Assembly (NCBI GenBank): GCA_052034005.1
Contig: JBPOJB010000034.1
Location: 55,650 to 119,649, forward strand
Direction: 5' to 3'
Length of the DNA stretch: 64,000 bases
Origin: JAAYDI01 sp052034005
GTDB lineage: Bacteria; Planctomycetota; Planctomycetia; Pirellulales; Pirellulaceae
In this document: positions 7,481 to 15,636 of the stretch, piece by piece
Numbering within the stretch: the stretch's first letter is position 1
Layout: every line of letters starts with the position of its first letter
Notes under the pieces: model-generated
The model's input: the letters and a program-made list of their open reading frames with translations, nothing else
Told to the model about the DNA's origin: nothing
Databases searched by the model: none
Made by a program: the position numbers and the translations under genes

Positions 7481-9226
7481 ATGCGCGATCGCGATCGTCC
7501 GCCGATTGCCGAAGACTCGCGGGACTTCCGCGTCTTGTCGCAGGAGATCCTGCGGCACATGATCAGCGACGTCTCCCGCACGGATTTCCTGCGTACTCTC
7601 ACGACGATGCTGCTGGAATTCTCCGCGTGTGACGCGGTCGAGCTGCGCGTCGCGCAAGGCGACCGATGCTATCGCTGCGAAGCCGTCCGCCGGCCCCAGC
7701 CGTCGGCGCTGGTCGACGTCGCGCGCTGCCGCCGATCCGGCGACCATGTGTTGCTCGCCTGCCCGTCGCGCGGGGACGGCCTGGACGAACTCAGTCGCCT
7801 GATCATCGAGGGGCGTTGGCCCGCGACCCTCTCGCCCGTGACGCCGGCCGGGAGTTTCTGGACCGGCAACCTGCCGGAGGCCTTGGCGGCGCTGCCCCGG
7901 CGGGGCATGGCCGGCCGGGGCGCGCGTGCAACCCGCCGGGCCGTATCGTTGGCCCTGATCCCGGTGACCGCGGTGGACCGGATGAGCGCGCTGCTGCAGC
8001 TCAGGAGCCGGAAGCGGGAATTCTTCCAGGCGTCCGACATCGCGGGTTACGAACAGATCGCCCAGACGATCACGATGGCAGTCATCAGCCAGGGAGCGCA
8101 CGCGTCGCTGCGTGAACGCGTCCAGGAGCTGACCTGCCTGTATCGGCTGGCCCAGCTCGCCGAGGCGCCCCACGTGCCGCTGGGCGAGGTCCTGCAGGGT
8201 GTCGTCGAGGCGTTGCCCGGGGCGTGGCAGTACCCCGCGCCGGCCGCCTCGCGCATCGTCTTTGACGACCAGGTGTACGGACCGGCGGACGACAACGCCT
8301 GGGTCCAGGCGCTGCGCGTCGACCTGATCGTCCGGGGCCGGTTGCGCGGCTACCTGGAGGTGGGCTACACACCGCGGACCGCGGACTTGGATGATCAATC
8401 ATTCCTGGCGGAAGAAAGCAGCCTGATCCACACGGTCGCGCGTCAGATTACCCTGCTGGTCGAGCGGCGCGAGGCGGCGGAGGAGCAGAGCCGGCTACAG
8501 GATCAACTGCGCCATGCGGACCGTCTGGCCACGATCGGCCAGTTGTCGGCCGGAGTGGCCCACGAACTGAACGAACCGCTGGGCAATATCCTGGCATTCG
8601 CCCAGTTGGCGGCCAAGGAGCCGGGCGTTCCCCCTCAAGCCGGCCGGGATCTCGACAAGATCGTAGCGACGTCGCTTCACGCGCGCGAGATCATCCGGAA
8701 GCTCATGCTGTTCGCGCGGCAGATGCCGCCGCGGAAGACCGACGTGGACATCAACGCGGTGGTCGAGGAAGGGCTGTCCCTGGTGGAATCGCGATGTGGG
8801 CAGGCCGGCGTGACCATCGTGCGACGCCTGTCGACGAGACTGCCGAGACTGGTCGCCGATCCATCGCAATTGCACCAGGTCCTGGTCAACCTGGCCGTCA
8901 ATGCCGTGCAGGCGATGCCCGACGGAGGCGCCTTGACGATCACGACCGGCACCGCCCGCGGGCATGTCGTTTTGAGCGTCGAGGACACGGGGGTCGGCAT
9001 GGACGGCCGGGTGCTCGAAAAGGTCTTCACGCCCTTCTTCACCACGAAAGACGTCCATGAAGGGACCGGCCTGGGCCTGGCGGTCGTGCACGGGATCGTC
9101 TCCGCGCACGGCGGCACCATCGCGGTGCGGAGCAAGCCGGGGCAGGGCAGTCGCTTCGAGGTCCGCCTGCCCATGACCAGCGACGTGAACGACGAGGATG
9201 GCGATCCCCATGAAGCCGCTTCCTAA
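7481..9226 (+). CDS. sensor histidine kinase (NtrB/AtoS-like) with GAF-like input
   Basis: This kinase probably phosphorylates the sigma-54 regulator encoded immediately downstream. It has about 581 residues and no transmembrane segment, so it should sense a cytoplasmic signal. The N-terminal 280 residues look GAF-like. A HisKA domain follows with the H-box AHELNEPLGNILAFAQLA (His361), then a HATPase_c domain with the N-box NLAVNAVQAMP, the G1 box VEDTGVGMDG, FTPFFTTK and GTGLGLAVVHGI. The start is uncertain: the ATG chosen has only a weak ribosome site, and an ATG at 7559 or upstream GTG codons are possible. Its last 29 bases overlap the regulator gene, a sign of translational coupling. Confidence 0.9.
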   Translation: MRDRDRPPIAEDSRDFRVLSQEILRHMISDVSRTDFLRTLTTMLLEFSACDAVELRVAQGDRCYRCEAVRRPQPSALVDVARCRRSGDHVLLACPSRGDGLDELSRLIIEGRWPATLSPVTPAGSFWTGNLPEALAALPRRGMAGRGARATRRAVSLALIPVTAVDRMSALLQLRSRKREFFQASDIAGYEQIAQTITMAVISQGAHASLRERVQELTCLYRLAQLAEAPHVPLGEVLQGVVEALPGAWQYPAPAASRIVFDDQVYGPADDNAWVQALRVDLIVRGRLRGYLEVGYTPRTADLDDQSFLAEESSLIHTVARQITLLVERREAAEEQSRLQDQLRHADRLATIGQLSAGVAHELNEPLGNILAFAQLAAKEPGVPPQAGRDLDKIVATSLHAREIIRKLMLFARQMPPRKTDVDINAVVEEGLSLVESRCGQAGVTIVRRLSTRLPRLVADPSQLHQVLVNLAVNAVQAMPDGGALTITTGTARGHVVLSVEDTGVGMDGRVLEKVFTPFFTTKDVHEGTGLGLAVVHGIVSAHGGTIAVRSKPGQGSRFEVRLPMTSDVNDEDGDPHEAAS

Positions 9227-10553
9227 ACGCGAGACGATTCTCGTGGTGGACGACGTCCCGAACACGGTCGAAGTCCTCCAACGGAACCTGACCGCTCAAG
9301 GCTACACGGTCCTGACCGCGTCCGGTGTCACCGAGGCGATCGCCATCACGGACCACACGCCCGTCGATCTGGTGATCACCGATTTCAAGATGCCCAGGGC
9401 CAGCGGCCTGGAGCTGGTCCGCCATGTCCGCGCCAACCTCAAGGACACGGAAGTGATCATGATCACGGGCTATCCTTCGATTGAAGGGGCCGTGACGGCC
9501 GTCAAGCATGGTGCGGAGGAGTACCTGGCCAAACCGTTCACCGACGACGAGCTCTACGCCGCCGTCGACCGGGCGATCGCCAAGCTCCACGCGCGGCGTC
9601 GCGAAACGACCGCGGCGCGCCGTCCGCCGCCGGCCGCGTACGGCTTGATCGGCGACTCGCCGCCGATGCGCAAGGTGTTCCGCGCCATCAGCAAGGCCGC
9701 CGCGGCGTCCGCCACGGTGCTCATCTGCGGCGAAAGCGGCACCGGCAAGGAACTCGTCGCCCGCGCTATCCATTACGGCAGCCCGCGATCGGCCGCCCCG
9801 TTCGTGCCGGTCAACTGCGGGAGCATCCCCGAGACGCTGCTCGAGAGCGAACTGTTCGGCTATGTCAAAGGGGCGTTCACCGGCGCGACCGAGTCGCGCG
9901 CCGGGTTCTTCCAGGCGGCCGACGGCGGCACGATCTTCCTGGACGAGATCAGCGAAACGAGCCTCACCATGCAGGTCAAACTGCTCCGCGTCCTGGAAGA
10001 CCGGCAGGTGTACATGGTCGGCTCCCGACGAGCTCGGGAAGTCGACGTGCGGATCCTGGCCTCGACCAACAAGGACCTGCCGGCGCTGGTCAAGGCAGGC
10101 CTGTTTCGCGAAGACCTGTTCTTCCGCCTCAACGTCGTGTCGCTCACCTTGCCGCCGCTCCGCCAACGCGGAGACGATATCCTGCTGCTGATCCACCATT
10201 TCGCCCGGAAGTTCGCGACGGAATCGGGCAAGCCAACGCCGCACCTGACCGACGAGACGATCCACACCCTGAGGACCGGTTACCAGTGGCCGGGGAACGT
10301 GCGCGAGCTGGAAAACGTGGTCCAGAGCCTGGTGGTGATGGCCGACGATGACACGATCGAAGCCTCCGACCTGCCCGCCGTCATGCGGTTCTCGGCCCCC
10401 GCACGGCCCGACCTCACGCGGACACTGGCGGAAGTCGAGATCCAATACATCCGCAACGTGCTGGCCAGCGTCGACGGCAACCGCACCAAGGCGGCACTCA
10501 TCCTGGGCATCGACCGCAAAACGCTGCGCGAAAAACTTAAACACACCTCCTAG
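9198..10553 (+). CDS. sigma-54-dependent response regulator (NtrC family)
   Basis: The 451-residue activator has the full NtrC layout: a receiver domain (phospho-acceptor Asp62 in ITDFKMPR), a AAA+ domain with Walker A GESGTGKE, the sigma-54 contact loop GAFTGA at residues 225-230 and the Walker B region GGTIFLDEI, then an R-finger region and a C-terminal Fis-type helix-turn-helix (NRTKAALILGIDRKTLREKL). All parts needed for sigma-54 activation are intact. It overlaps the kinase gene, its likely partner. A -24/-12 promoter lies about 240 bp downstream of its stop and is a candidate direct target. Confidence 0.95.
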   Translation: MAIPMKPLPKRETILVVDDVPNTVEVLQRNLTAQGYTVLTASGVTEAIAITDHTPVDLVITDFKMPRASGLELVRHVRANLKDTEVIMITGYPSIEGAVTAVKHGAEEYLAKPFTDDELYAAVDRAIAKLHARRRETTAARRPPPAAYGLIGDSPPMRKVFRAISKAAAASATVLICGESGTGKELVARAIHYGSPRSAAPFVPVNCGSIPETLLESELFGYVKGAFTGATESRAGFFQAADGGTIFLDEISETSLTMQVKLLRVLEDRQVYMVGSRRAREVDVRILASTNKDLPALVKAGLFREDLFFRLNVVSLTLPPLRQRGDDILLLIHHFARKFATESGKPTPHLTDETIHTLRTGYQWPGNVRELENVVQSLVVMADDDTIEASDLPAVMRFSAPARPDLTRTLAEVEIQYIRNVLASVDGNRTKAALILGIDRKTLREKLKHTS

Positions 10554-10683
10554 CGCGGGGACCGGCCCAAACACCGAAGCGCCCGCGGTCGACCGACCCC
10601 GAACCACCCCACCCTCAGACTCGCGCGCCGGCAACAGGCCGTCGCCCGCCTCACGCCGGAGCGCTCGGGTGCTGGGCAAGATC

Positions 10684-10711
10684 TCCCCACCGGTGCGTTT
10701 TTCCCCACCGG
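10684..10711. promoter_or_regulatory. direct repeat TCCCCACCGG x2, possible activator site
   Basis: Two exact copies of a 10-bp sequence (10684-10693 and 10702-10711) start 18 bp apart and lie roughly 90-110 bp upstream of the -24 element at 10797. That is the distance expected for an upstream activating sequence of a sigma-54 regulator. The assignment rests on position and repetition only. Confidence 0.3.
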
Positions 10712-10796
10712 CCGCCGCGCCGTGCCATGGCCCGAGAGGCCACCGACATCCACCAGACCCTGGACAAAACCGGGCTGGCGCACCCTGCCGAGGCAT

Positions 10797-10812
10797 TGGC
10801 GCGCGGATTGCT
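10797..10812 (+). promoter_or_regulatory. sigma-54 (-24/-12) promoter
   Basis: The sequence TGGCGCG-CGGA-TTGCT matches the consensus TGGCACG-N4-TTGCW with one change, with the invariant GG and GC at exactly the right spacing. It sits in a 377-bp stretch (10554-10930) that otherwise shows no gene, just downstream of the sigma-54 regulator and upstream of the Cys-box protein. Transcription would start near 10823, giving a leader of about 110 nt. Confidence 0.6.
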
Positions 10813-10930
10813 CATGCGGGCCGTCGCGAGGAACCAACTCATGATCGCACGCAGCACCAGTTTGCGCGGGACATCTCCTTCAGGTCGTCCGCCCCGGATG
10901 GCGGCGAGGGAGTCCGCCGAGGGAACCATC

Positions 10931-11206
10931 ATGGCCGCCGAACATCGTGACCTGTGCTCCGTGTGCGCGCATGCGTCCACCTGTGTGAGCCGATCGAAGC
11001 GGGCGCAACCGGTTTTCGAGTGCGAGCGGTATGCGCCGCCGCGCCGCGCACACCGCGCGCGCCTTGACCATCACCTCGCGACTTCCCACGCGACGGAGGC
11101 GGACTGCAGCCAGTTCCAGGGGCTGTGCAGCGACTGCGAGAACCGCTGGCATTGCGCGCTGCGCGTGCCGGAAGGGGGCGTCTGGCGTTGCGAGGAGTAT
11201 CGCTGA
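10931..11206 (+). CDS. small protein with two cysteine boxes (putative metal-binding)
   Basis: The 91-residue protein has two similar modules: LCSVCAHASTC, then a Cys-Glu-x-Tyr tail (FECERY), and LCSDCENRWHC, then WRCEEYR. Each gives a C-x2-C-x6-C-x(about 12)-C pattern typical of a zinc ribbon or small Fe-S/metal site. The modules are joined by a basic linker. I recall similar two-box proteins in sulfate-reducing and other anaerobic bacteria, but no named function. The start is the ATG after GAGGGAACCATC; a longer frame exists upstream but looks non-coding. It lies behind the sigma-54 promoter, so it may be the output of the adjacent two-component system. Confidence 0.7.
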   Translation: MAAEHRDLCSVCAHASTCVSRSKRAQPVFECERYAPPRRAHRARLDHHLATSHATEADCSQFQGLCSDCENRWHCALRVPEGGVWRCEEYR

Positions 11207-11263
11207 CGCGGGCATCCGGGCACACGGCTCTCGGTCCGCCTGCCGGACCACGCTGTGCGGAAC

Positions 11264-11292
11264 TTGCAGCGGCCCCGGCGATGGGCTACGCT
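11264..11292 (+). promoter_or_regulatory. candidate sigma-70 promoter
   Basis: TTGCAG and TACGCT are separated by 17 bp and lie 54 bp before the start of the ceramidase-like gene. It is a reasonable but imperfect match, judged by eye. Confidence 0.3.
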
Positions 11293-11345
11293 CGAAATTC
11301 CTCATCCCGGACAAGCCTTGACCCTTGAACCAAGAGAGGTGGATC

Positions 11346-12791
11346 ATGCGAGGCAAATGCTGTGGCATCATGATGCTGGTAGTGGGGGTGATTGGCAGTT
11401 GGGCAGCCGCGGGCACGGCGGCCGAATTGCTTGTCGGGACCGCGCAGACCAACATCACGCCTGAACGTCCGATTGCACTCCAGGGCCAGATGCACACGCG
11501 GATCAGCACCGCCGTCGATGCGCCGCTCGAGGCGTCCGCCGTGGCGCTCGAGTCGCGGGAAGGTGACCAGTCGCTGGACCAGGCCCTGATGGTTTCGTGC
11601 GACGTGTGCTACATCCCCGATCCGGTCGTAGAGCAGATCCGCCAGCAGCTGCGCAACCGTCTGCCGGAGTTCGACTCGCGCAAACTGTTCCTCAGCGCCA
11701 TCCACACGCACACCGGCCCGGTGTTCGAAGAGGGGATGTACCACGTTGCCCAGGACGGGGTCCTCTCGCCGACCGAGTACACGGCGTTCTTCGTGCAGCG
11801 CGTGACGGACCTGGCCGTTTCGGCCTGGCAGGGTCGCGCGCCGGGCGCCGTCGCGTGGGGGCTGGGCCATGCGGTCGTCGGCCAGAACCGCCGGGCGGTC
11901 TACGCCGACGGCTCGGCCAAGATGTACGGAGCCACCAACACGCCCGACTTCCGCGGCATTGAAGGCTATGAGGACCACGCGGTCGAGGCGCTGTTCTTCT
12001 GGAATCAGGAACAACGGCTCGTGGCGGCCGCTGTCAATTTCGCCTGCACGGCGCAAGAAGTGGAGGGCAAGTCCACGGTGGACGCGGACTTCGCGCACCC
12101 CTTGCGCGTGGCGCTCCGGAAACGCCATGGCGACCAGCTGGTCGTGCTCACCTGGATCGGAGCAGCCGGCGACCAGTCGCCGCACCTGATGTTCCGCAAG
12201 GAAGCTGAAGACCGCATGCGCGAACTGCGCAAGCTCTCGCGGCTTGACGAAATCGCCCGGCGACTGATGATCGGCGTCGAGGAGGCTTTCGACGGGGCGC
12301 AACAGGACATCCGGACTGATGTCCCACTGGTGCACAAGGTCGAAGTACTCAAGCTGCCGGTCCGCATGGTGACCGACCAGGAGCTGGCCGAGGCCAAGGC
12401 ACAAATCGAAGCCCTGTCCAACGACCCGAACCAGCAGACGATCGTCGGCTGGCATCAGCGGGTGCTCGACCGCTACCAGCAGCAGCAAGCGAAAACGCAC
12501 CTGACCAAGGACGCCGAAGTCCATGTCCTGCGCCTGGGTGACGTGGCGATCTGCACGAACCCGTTCGAGCTGTTTCTGGACTACGGCATCCAGATGAAGG
12601 CGCGCAGCAAGGCCATCCAGACGTTCGTCATCGAATTGGTCAGCAGCGGGGGCTACGTCCCCACTCCCAAGGCGGTCGCAGGCGGCGGGTACAGCGCGAT
12701 CGTCCAGAGCAATAAAGTGGGCCCCGAAGGCGGACAAGCGCTGACCGACCGCACCGTCGAGCTGATCAATAGCCTGTGGCCGCAGCAGTAG
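11346..12791 (+). CDS. secreted neutral/alkaline ceramidase-like hydrolase
   Basis: The 481-residue protein resembles the N-terminal catalytic region of neutral/alkaline non-lysosomal ceramidases, a Zn amidohydrolase family widely expanded in planctomycetes where substrates are mostly unknown. After a Sec signal peptide (ending near GTAAA) come LLVGTAQTNITPE, the metal-binding block SAIHTHTGPV, NRRAVYADGS, and VVLTWIGAAGDQSPH in the position of the NxGDvsPn block. The ceramidase C-terminal domain is missing, as is usual in these short bacterial forms. The ATG with GAGAGGTGGATC upstream is preferred to a TTG 21 bp earlier. True ceramide hydrolysis is not implied. Confidence 0.8.
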   Translation: MRGKCCGIMMLVVGVIGSWAAAGTAAELLVGTAQTNITPERPIALQGQMHTRISTAVDAPLEASAVALESREGDQSLDQALMVSCDVCYIPDPVVEQIRQQLRNRLPEFDSRKLFLSAIHTHTGPVFEEGMYHVAQDGVLSPTEYTAFFVQRVTDLAVSAWQGRAPGAVAWGLGHAVVGQNRRAVYADGSAKMYGATNTPDFRGIEGYEDHAVEALFFWNQEQRLVAAAVNFACTAQEVEGKSTVDADFAHPLRVALRKRHGDQLVVLTWIGAAGDQSPHLMFRKEAEDRMRELRKLSRLDEIARRLMIGVEEAFDGAQQDIRTDVPLVHKVEVLKLPVRMVTDQELAEAKAQIEALSNDPNQQTIVGWHQRVLDRYQQQQAKTHLTKDAEVHVLRLGDVAICTNPFELFLDYGIQMKARSKAIQTFVIELVSSGGYVPTPKAVAGGGYSAIVQSNKVGPEGGQALTDRTVELINSLWPQQ

Positions 12792-12821
12792 AGCGGGGAG
12801 CACAGCGCAGGGACAACGGGG

Positions 12822-12841
12822 GCGGCGCTGTTTCGCGCCGC
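12822..12841. terminator. hairpin between convergent genes
   Basis: A 7-bp GC stem with a 6-nt loop (GCGGCGC-TGTTTC-GCGCCGC) lies between the convergent ends of the ceramidase-like gene and the glycosidase gene. No T-run follows on either strand. Confidence 0.4.
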
Positions 12842-12888
12842 GCAGCCCGTTTCTCCACGCGCCCGCGCCGGTGGCACGGATCGGCCGC

Positions 12889-15621
12889 TCAGGGAATCGC
12901 ACGCACCGATTCCGACCAGCGCGCCGCCTGGCCGGGCGGGCCGAGGAGGTAGGCCGGCGAGCTGGACAACTCCAGGGACTCGCCGGTGACCGGGCGGCCG
13001 ACGATGTCGACGACCGACGCGTCTCCTCCAGGCGGGATCGCGATGCGCGGGCCGGCTTCCTCACCCTCGGCCCACAGCGCGATCACCGACCGCGTGCCGG
13101 TCTCGAACGCCACGACCCAGCCGGCCCCTTGGACGGGCCATTGCCCGACGCACACCGGATGCTCGCCCAGCAGGCCGGTCAGCACGGCCAGCGCCGGGAA
13201 CAGCTTGCGCGGCGCGCTGCCGTAGTCGAACAGCGCGCATTCGTAGTTGGGGTCGTTGGCCCGGCCGCTGGCCCCCGAGTGAATGAACACCTTGTCGACC
13301 CCCTGCGCGAGCATCACCAGGAGGAACCGCACCGTGTAATCGGCGCATTGCCGCTCGCTCTCCAGCAGCCGTTCTTCGGACCAGTTGTCCGGGCGGGGCA
13401 GGAAGGGCCGGCGCGGCAGGTTGTCAGCCCCGTAGTACGAGAACTCCGTGATCCAGATCGGCTTGCGCCCGCCGTGCGCGTCCATCATCGCCAGGAGGCT
13501 CTGCACTTCCTGGGCGTAACTCTCCGGCGCCCGTCGGCCCGGATAGATGTGGAGATTGAAGATGTCAACATGCGTCAGGCAGCCGGCCTCGATCACCTCG
13601 CGTGTGAAGGTCATCGGGCCGCCGGCGATGCCGCCGATGACCCGGCAGGTCGGATCGGCCGCCCGCATGCCTTGGGCTGCCAACTCCAACAGCGCGACAT
13701 AATCGGCCGGCGTATAGCGCGTGCCGCCGAGCTTCCCCTCCCGGTCGGCCGACAGCGCGTACGACGTGTAGATCGGTTCGTTGAGGAACTCCCAGATCCG
13801 GACGCGGTCCTTGTACCGGTGGACGGCCTCTCCCACGTAGGCGGCCAGATCCTGCGGGTTCTTCGGGGCGAATGACGCGCGCAGCCGGTTCTCGGGATAG
13901 CTCGAGCCGGCGGGCAGGCTGTCCGGCGCGTCACTGTTCCAGCCGGCTGACGGGAAGGGCGGCAGCAGCGGCAGGATGTTGACGCCCTCGTGCAGCACGC
14001 GGTCGATCTGCAGGTCGCCCCGTTCCCAGTGGAACTCGCCCTGCGCCGGTTCGATGTGCTGCCACTTGAGCGACCAGTCGCGGTACCATGTGACGCCCGC
14101 CTTCCGGGCCAGCTGGATCTGGCCGGAGGACACGAACGCATGATTGATGCCGCACACGGAATCCGTCCCGACAGGTGGCGGGACGACGGCGATGCACAGC
14201 TCGGCGGTGGCGGACTCCGCGCCGGATTCCGCGGTGGCGCGGATCCGGTAGTAGCCGCGCCAGTCCGCGGGCAACGGCACCTCGTGGGTTCGTGACGCGT
14301 GCGGCGGCACCGCGACCGACCGCCGCGGCAGCGCGACCGACCGATCACAGTAGTCCGTGACGGCGAACTCCACGCTGATCGTCGCGGGCGTGGCCGCGTG
14401 GTTGCACAACCGCAGCGTCAACGCGCCCGGCTCGCCGACGACGAAGATGCCGGCCCTCCGACTCGGCTCGATGGCGAACTCCCACGCGGTCCTCGGGACA
14501 AACGGCGTGACCTGGTCGCTTCTCTCCAGTTGGACCGCATCGATATCCACATCGACCCGTTGTTCCTCGGCCAGGTCCGGTCCGGCGAACACGAACACCC
14601 ACTCGTGCTCCGGCCGGAAGGTGTGCGCGTAGCGGCACCAGGTGGTGGTCAGCGAGACGGGTCGACTGGATTGGTTGACCCGGCCGCTTGCCGGATCCTG
14701 GGCCCGCGCGCCGAGCATCGCGCGCACGCCGGCGACGCTCGCGCGCATGTCGCACGAGAGGGTATAGGCGGCCCCTTTCTCCACGCGGATCCAGCCGAGA
14801 TTGGCTGTCAGGACCCGGAGTTCGCGGCGCACCAGCGGCTGGAAGTAGTCGAAGTACAACACGGGCGTGCGCTCGTCCCCTAACGGGACGCGCAAGAATG
14901 AGCCGCCCTGCGTGCCGCCCGCCTCGATCGTTCCGTGCAGGCTGTCGAGGTCGCCCCAGCCGACGCCGCGGCCCATCGACGACCAGCCGGCCCCGCCCAG
15001 CTCGAACGAGCCGTTGGGCACGAGGTTCCGGCCGCCGGCCGGCGCGATCGTGTCCGTGAACTCGATCTGCTGCGCAGCCTCCTCCACGATCGACACGTCT
15101 GCCACGTCGAGCGTGCCGGCCTCCGTGAACCAGATCTGCAGCCGCCCGGTGGGCCCCACGTCGCGCGTGGCCCGGAACAGGGTCCGGTAGGTCTGCCACT
15201 CCGGACCCACGGTCAGCTGGGTGTGCAACCCGGTGGTCAGCCACCCGCGGGTCTCTTGCACGGCGACGCCGATCGCACGGCCGGCAAGCCCCGTGGCCCG
15301 CAACCGGCAAGAGAACCGATACAAGCGGCCTTTGCCCAACGTCACCTGTCCGTTCTGGGCAAGCATCGCGTGGCTGTCGCCGCCCGACTGCTCACAGCGC
15401 GTGCAGACCAGACGCGCAAACGGTCGACCCTCGGCATCCTGCTCGACCGTCAGCACCTGGGACACGTTGACCGCGGAGCCGGACGTGGCCCACTGGGCGG
15501 GCTGGCCGTCCACGACCCGCGCGAAATCGCCGTTCGCGACCAGGTTGACGGGCTCCGCATGTTGCGCCGACGCGACGGTTGGGAAAGCCAGCAGCAGGAG
15601 CAGGAGGCACGATTCGCGCAT
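12889..15621 (-). CDS. secreted clan GH-A glycoside hydrolase with two carbohydrate-binding-like domains
   Basis: The 910-residue protein starts with a Sec signal peptide (LLLLLLAFPTVASA). Two beta-sandwich, CBM4/9-like modules follow (about residues 25-175, opening NLVANGDFARV, and 200-365, opening NLVPNGSFELG), then a linker beta domain and a TIM-barrel from about residue 490. Clan GH-A hallmarks are WEFLNEP with the probable acid/base Glu615 and WITEFSYYG with the probable nucleophile Glu726. The barrel start (GVTWYRDWSLKWQHIEP) resembles GH39/GH5-type enzymes; the exact family is not assignable by eye. It begins 15 bp after the radical SAM gene and may share that operon. Confidence 0.8.
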   Translation of the reverse strand: MRESCLLLLLLAFPTVASAQHAEPVNLVANGDFARVVDGQPAQWATSGSAVNVSQVLTVEQDAEGRPFARLVCTRCEQSGGDSHAMLAQNGQVTLGKGRLYRFSCRLRATGLAGRAIGVAVQETRGWLTTGLHTQLTVGPEWQTYRTLFRATRDVGPTGRLQIWFTEAGTLDVADVSIVEEAAQQIEFTDTIAPAGGRNLVPNGSFELGGAGWSSMGRGVGWGDLDSLHGTIEAGGTQGGSFLRVPLGDERTPVLYFDYFQPLVRRELRVLTANLGWIRVEKGAAYTLSCDMRASVAGVRAMLGARAQDPASGRVNQSSRPVSLTTTWCRYAHTFRPEHEWVFVFAGPDLAEEQRVDVDIDAVQLERSDQVTPFVPRTAWEFAIEPSRRAGIFVVGEPGALTLRLCNHAATPATISVEFAVTDYCDRSVALPRRSVAVPPHASRTHEVPLPADWRGYYRIRATAESGAESATAELCIAVVPPPVGTDSVCGINHAFVSSGQIQLARKAGVTWYRDWSLKWQHIEPAQGEFHWERGDLQIDRVLHEGVNILPLLPPFPSAGWNSDAPDSLPAGSSYPENRLRASFAPKNPQDLAAYVGEAVHRYKDRVRIWEFLNEPIYTSYALSADREGKLGGTRYTPADYVALLELAAQGMRAADPTCRVIGGIAGGPMTFTREVIEAGCLTHVDIFNLHIYPGRRAPESYAQEVQSLLAMMDAHGGRKPIWITEFSYYGADNLPRRPFLPRPDNWSEERLLESERQCADYTVRFLLVMLAQGVDKVFIHSGASGRANDPNYECALFDYGSAPRKLFPALAVLTGLLGEHPVCVGQWPVQGAGWVVAFETGTRSVIALWAEGEEAGPRIAIPPGGDASVVDIVGRPVTGESLELSSSPAYLLGPPGQAARWSESVRAIP

Positions 15622-15636
15622 GGCATGTTCTCGCTC

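Noticed and set aside
9039..10796. Long minus-strand frame opposite the sigma-54 regulator
   Set aside because: Shadow of a complete NtrC-type gene; no motif and no ribosome site.
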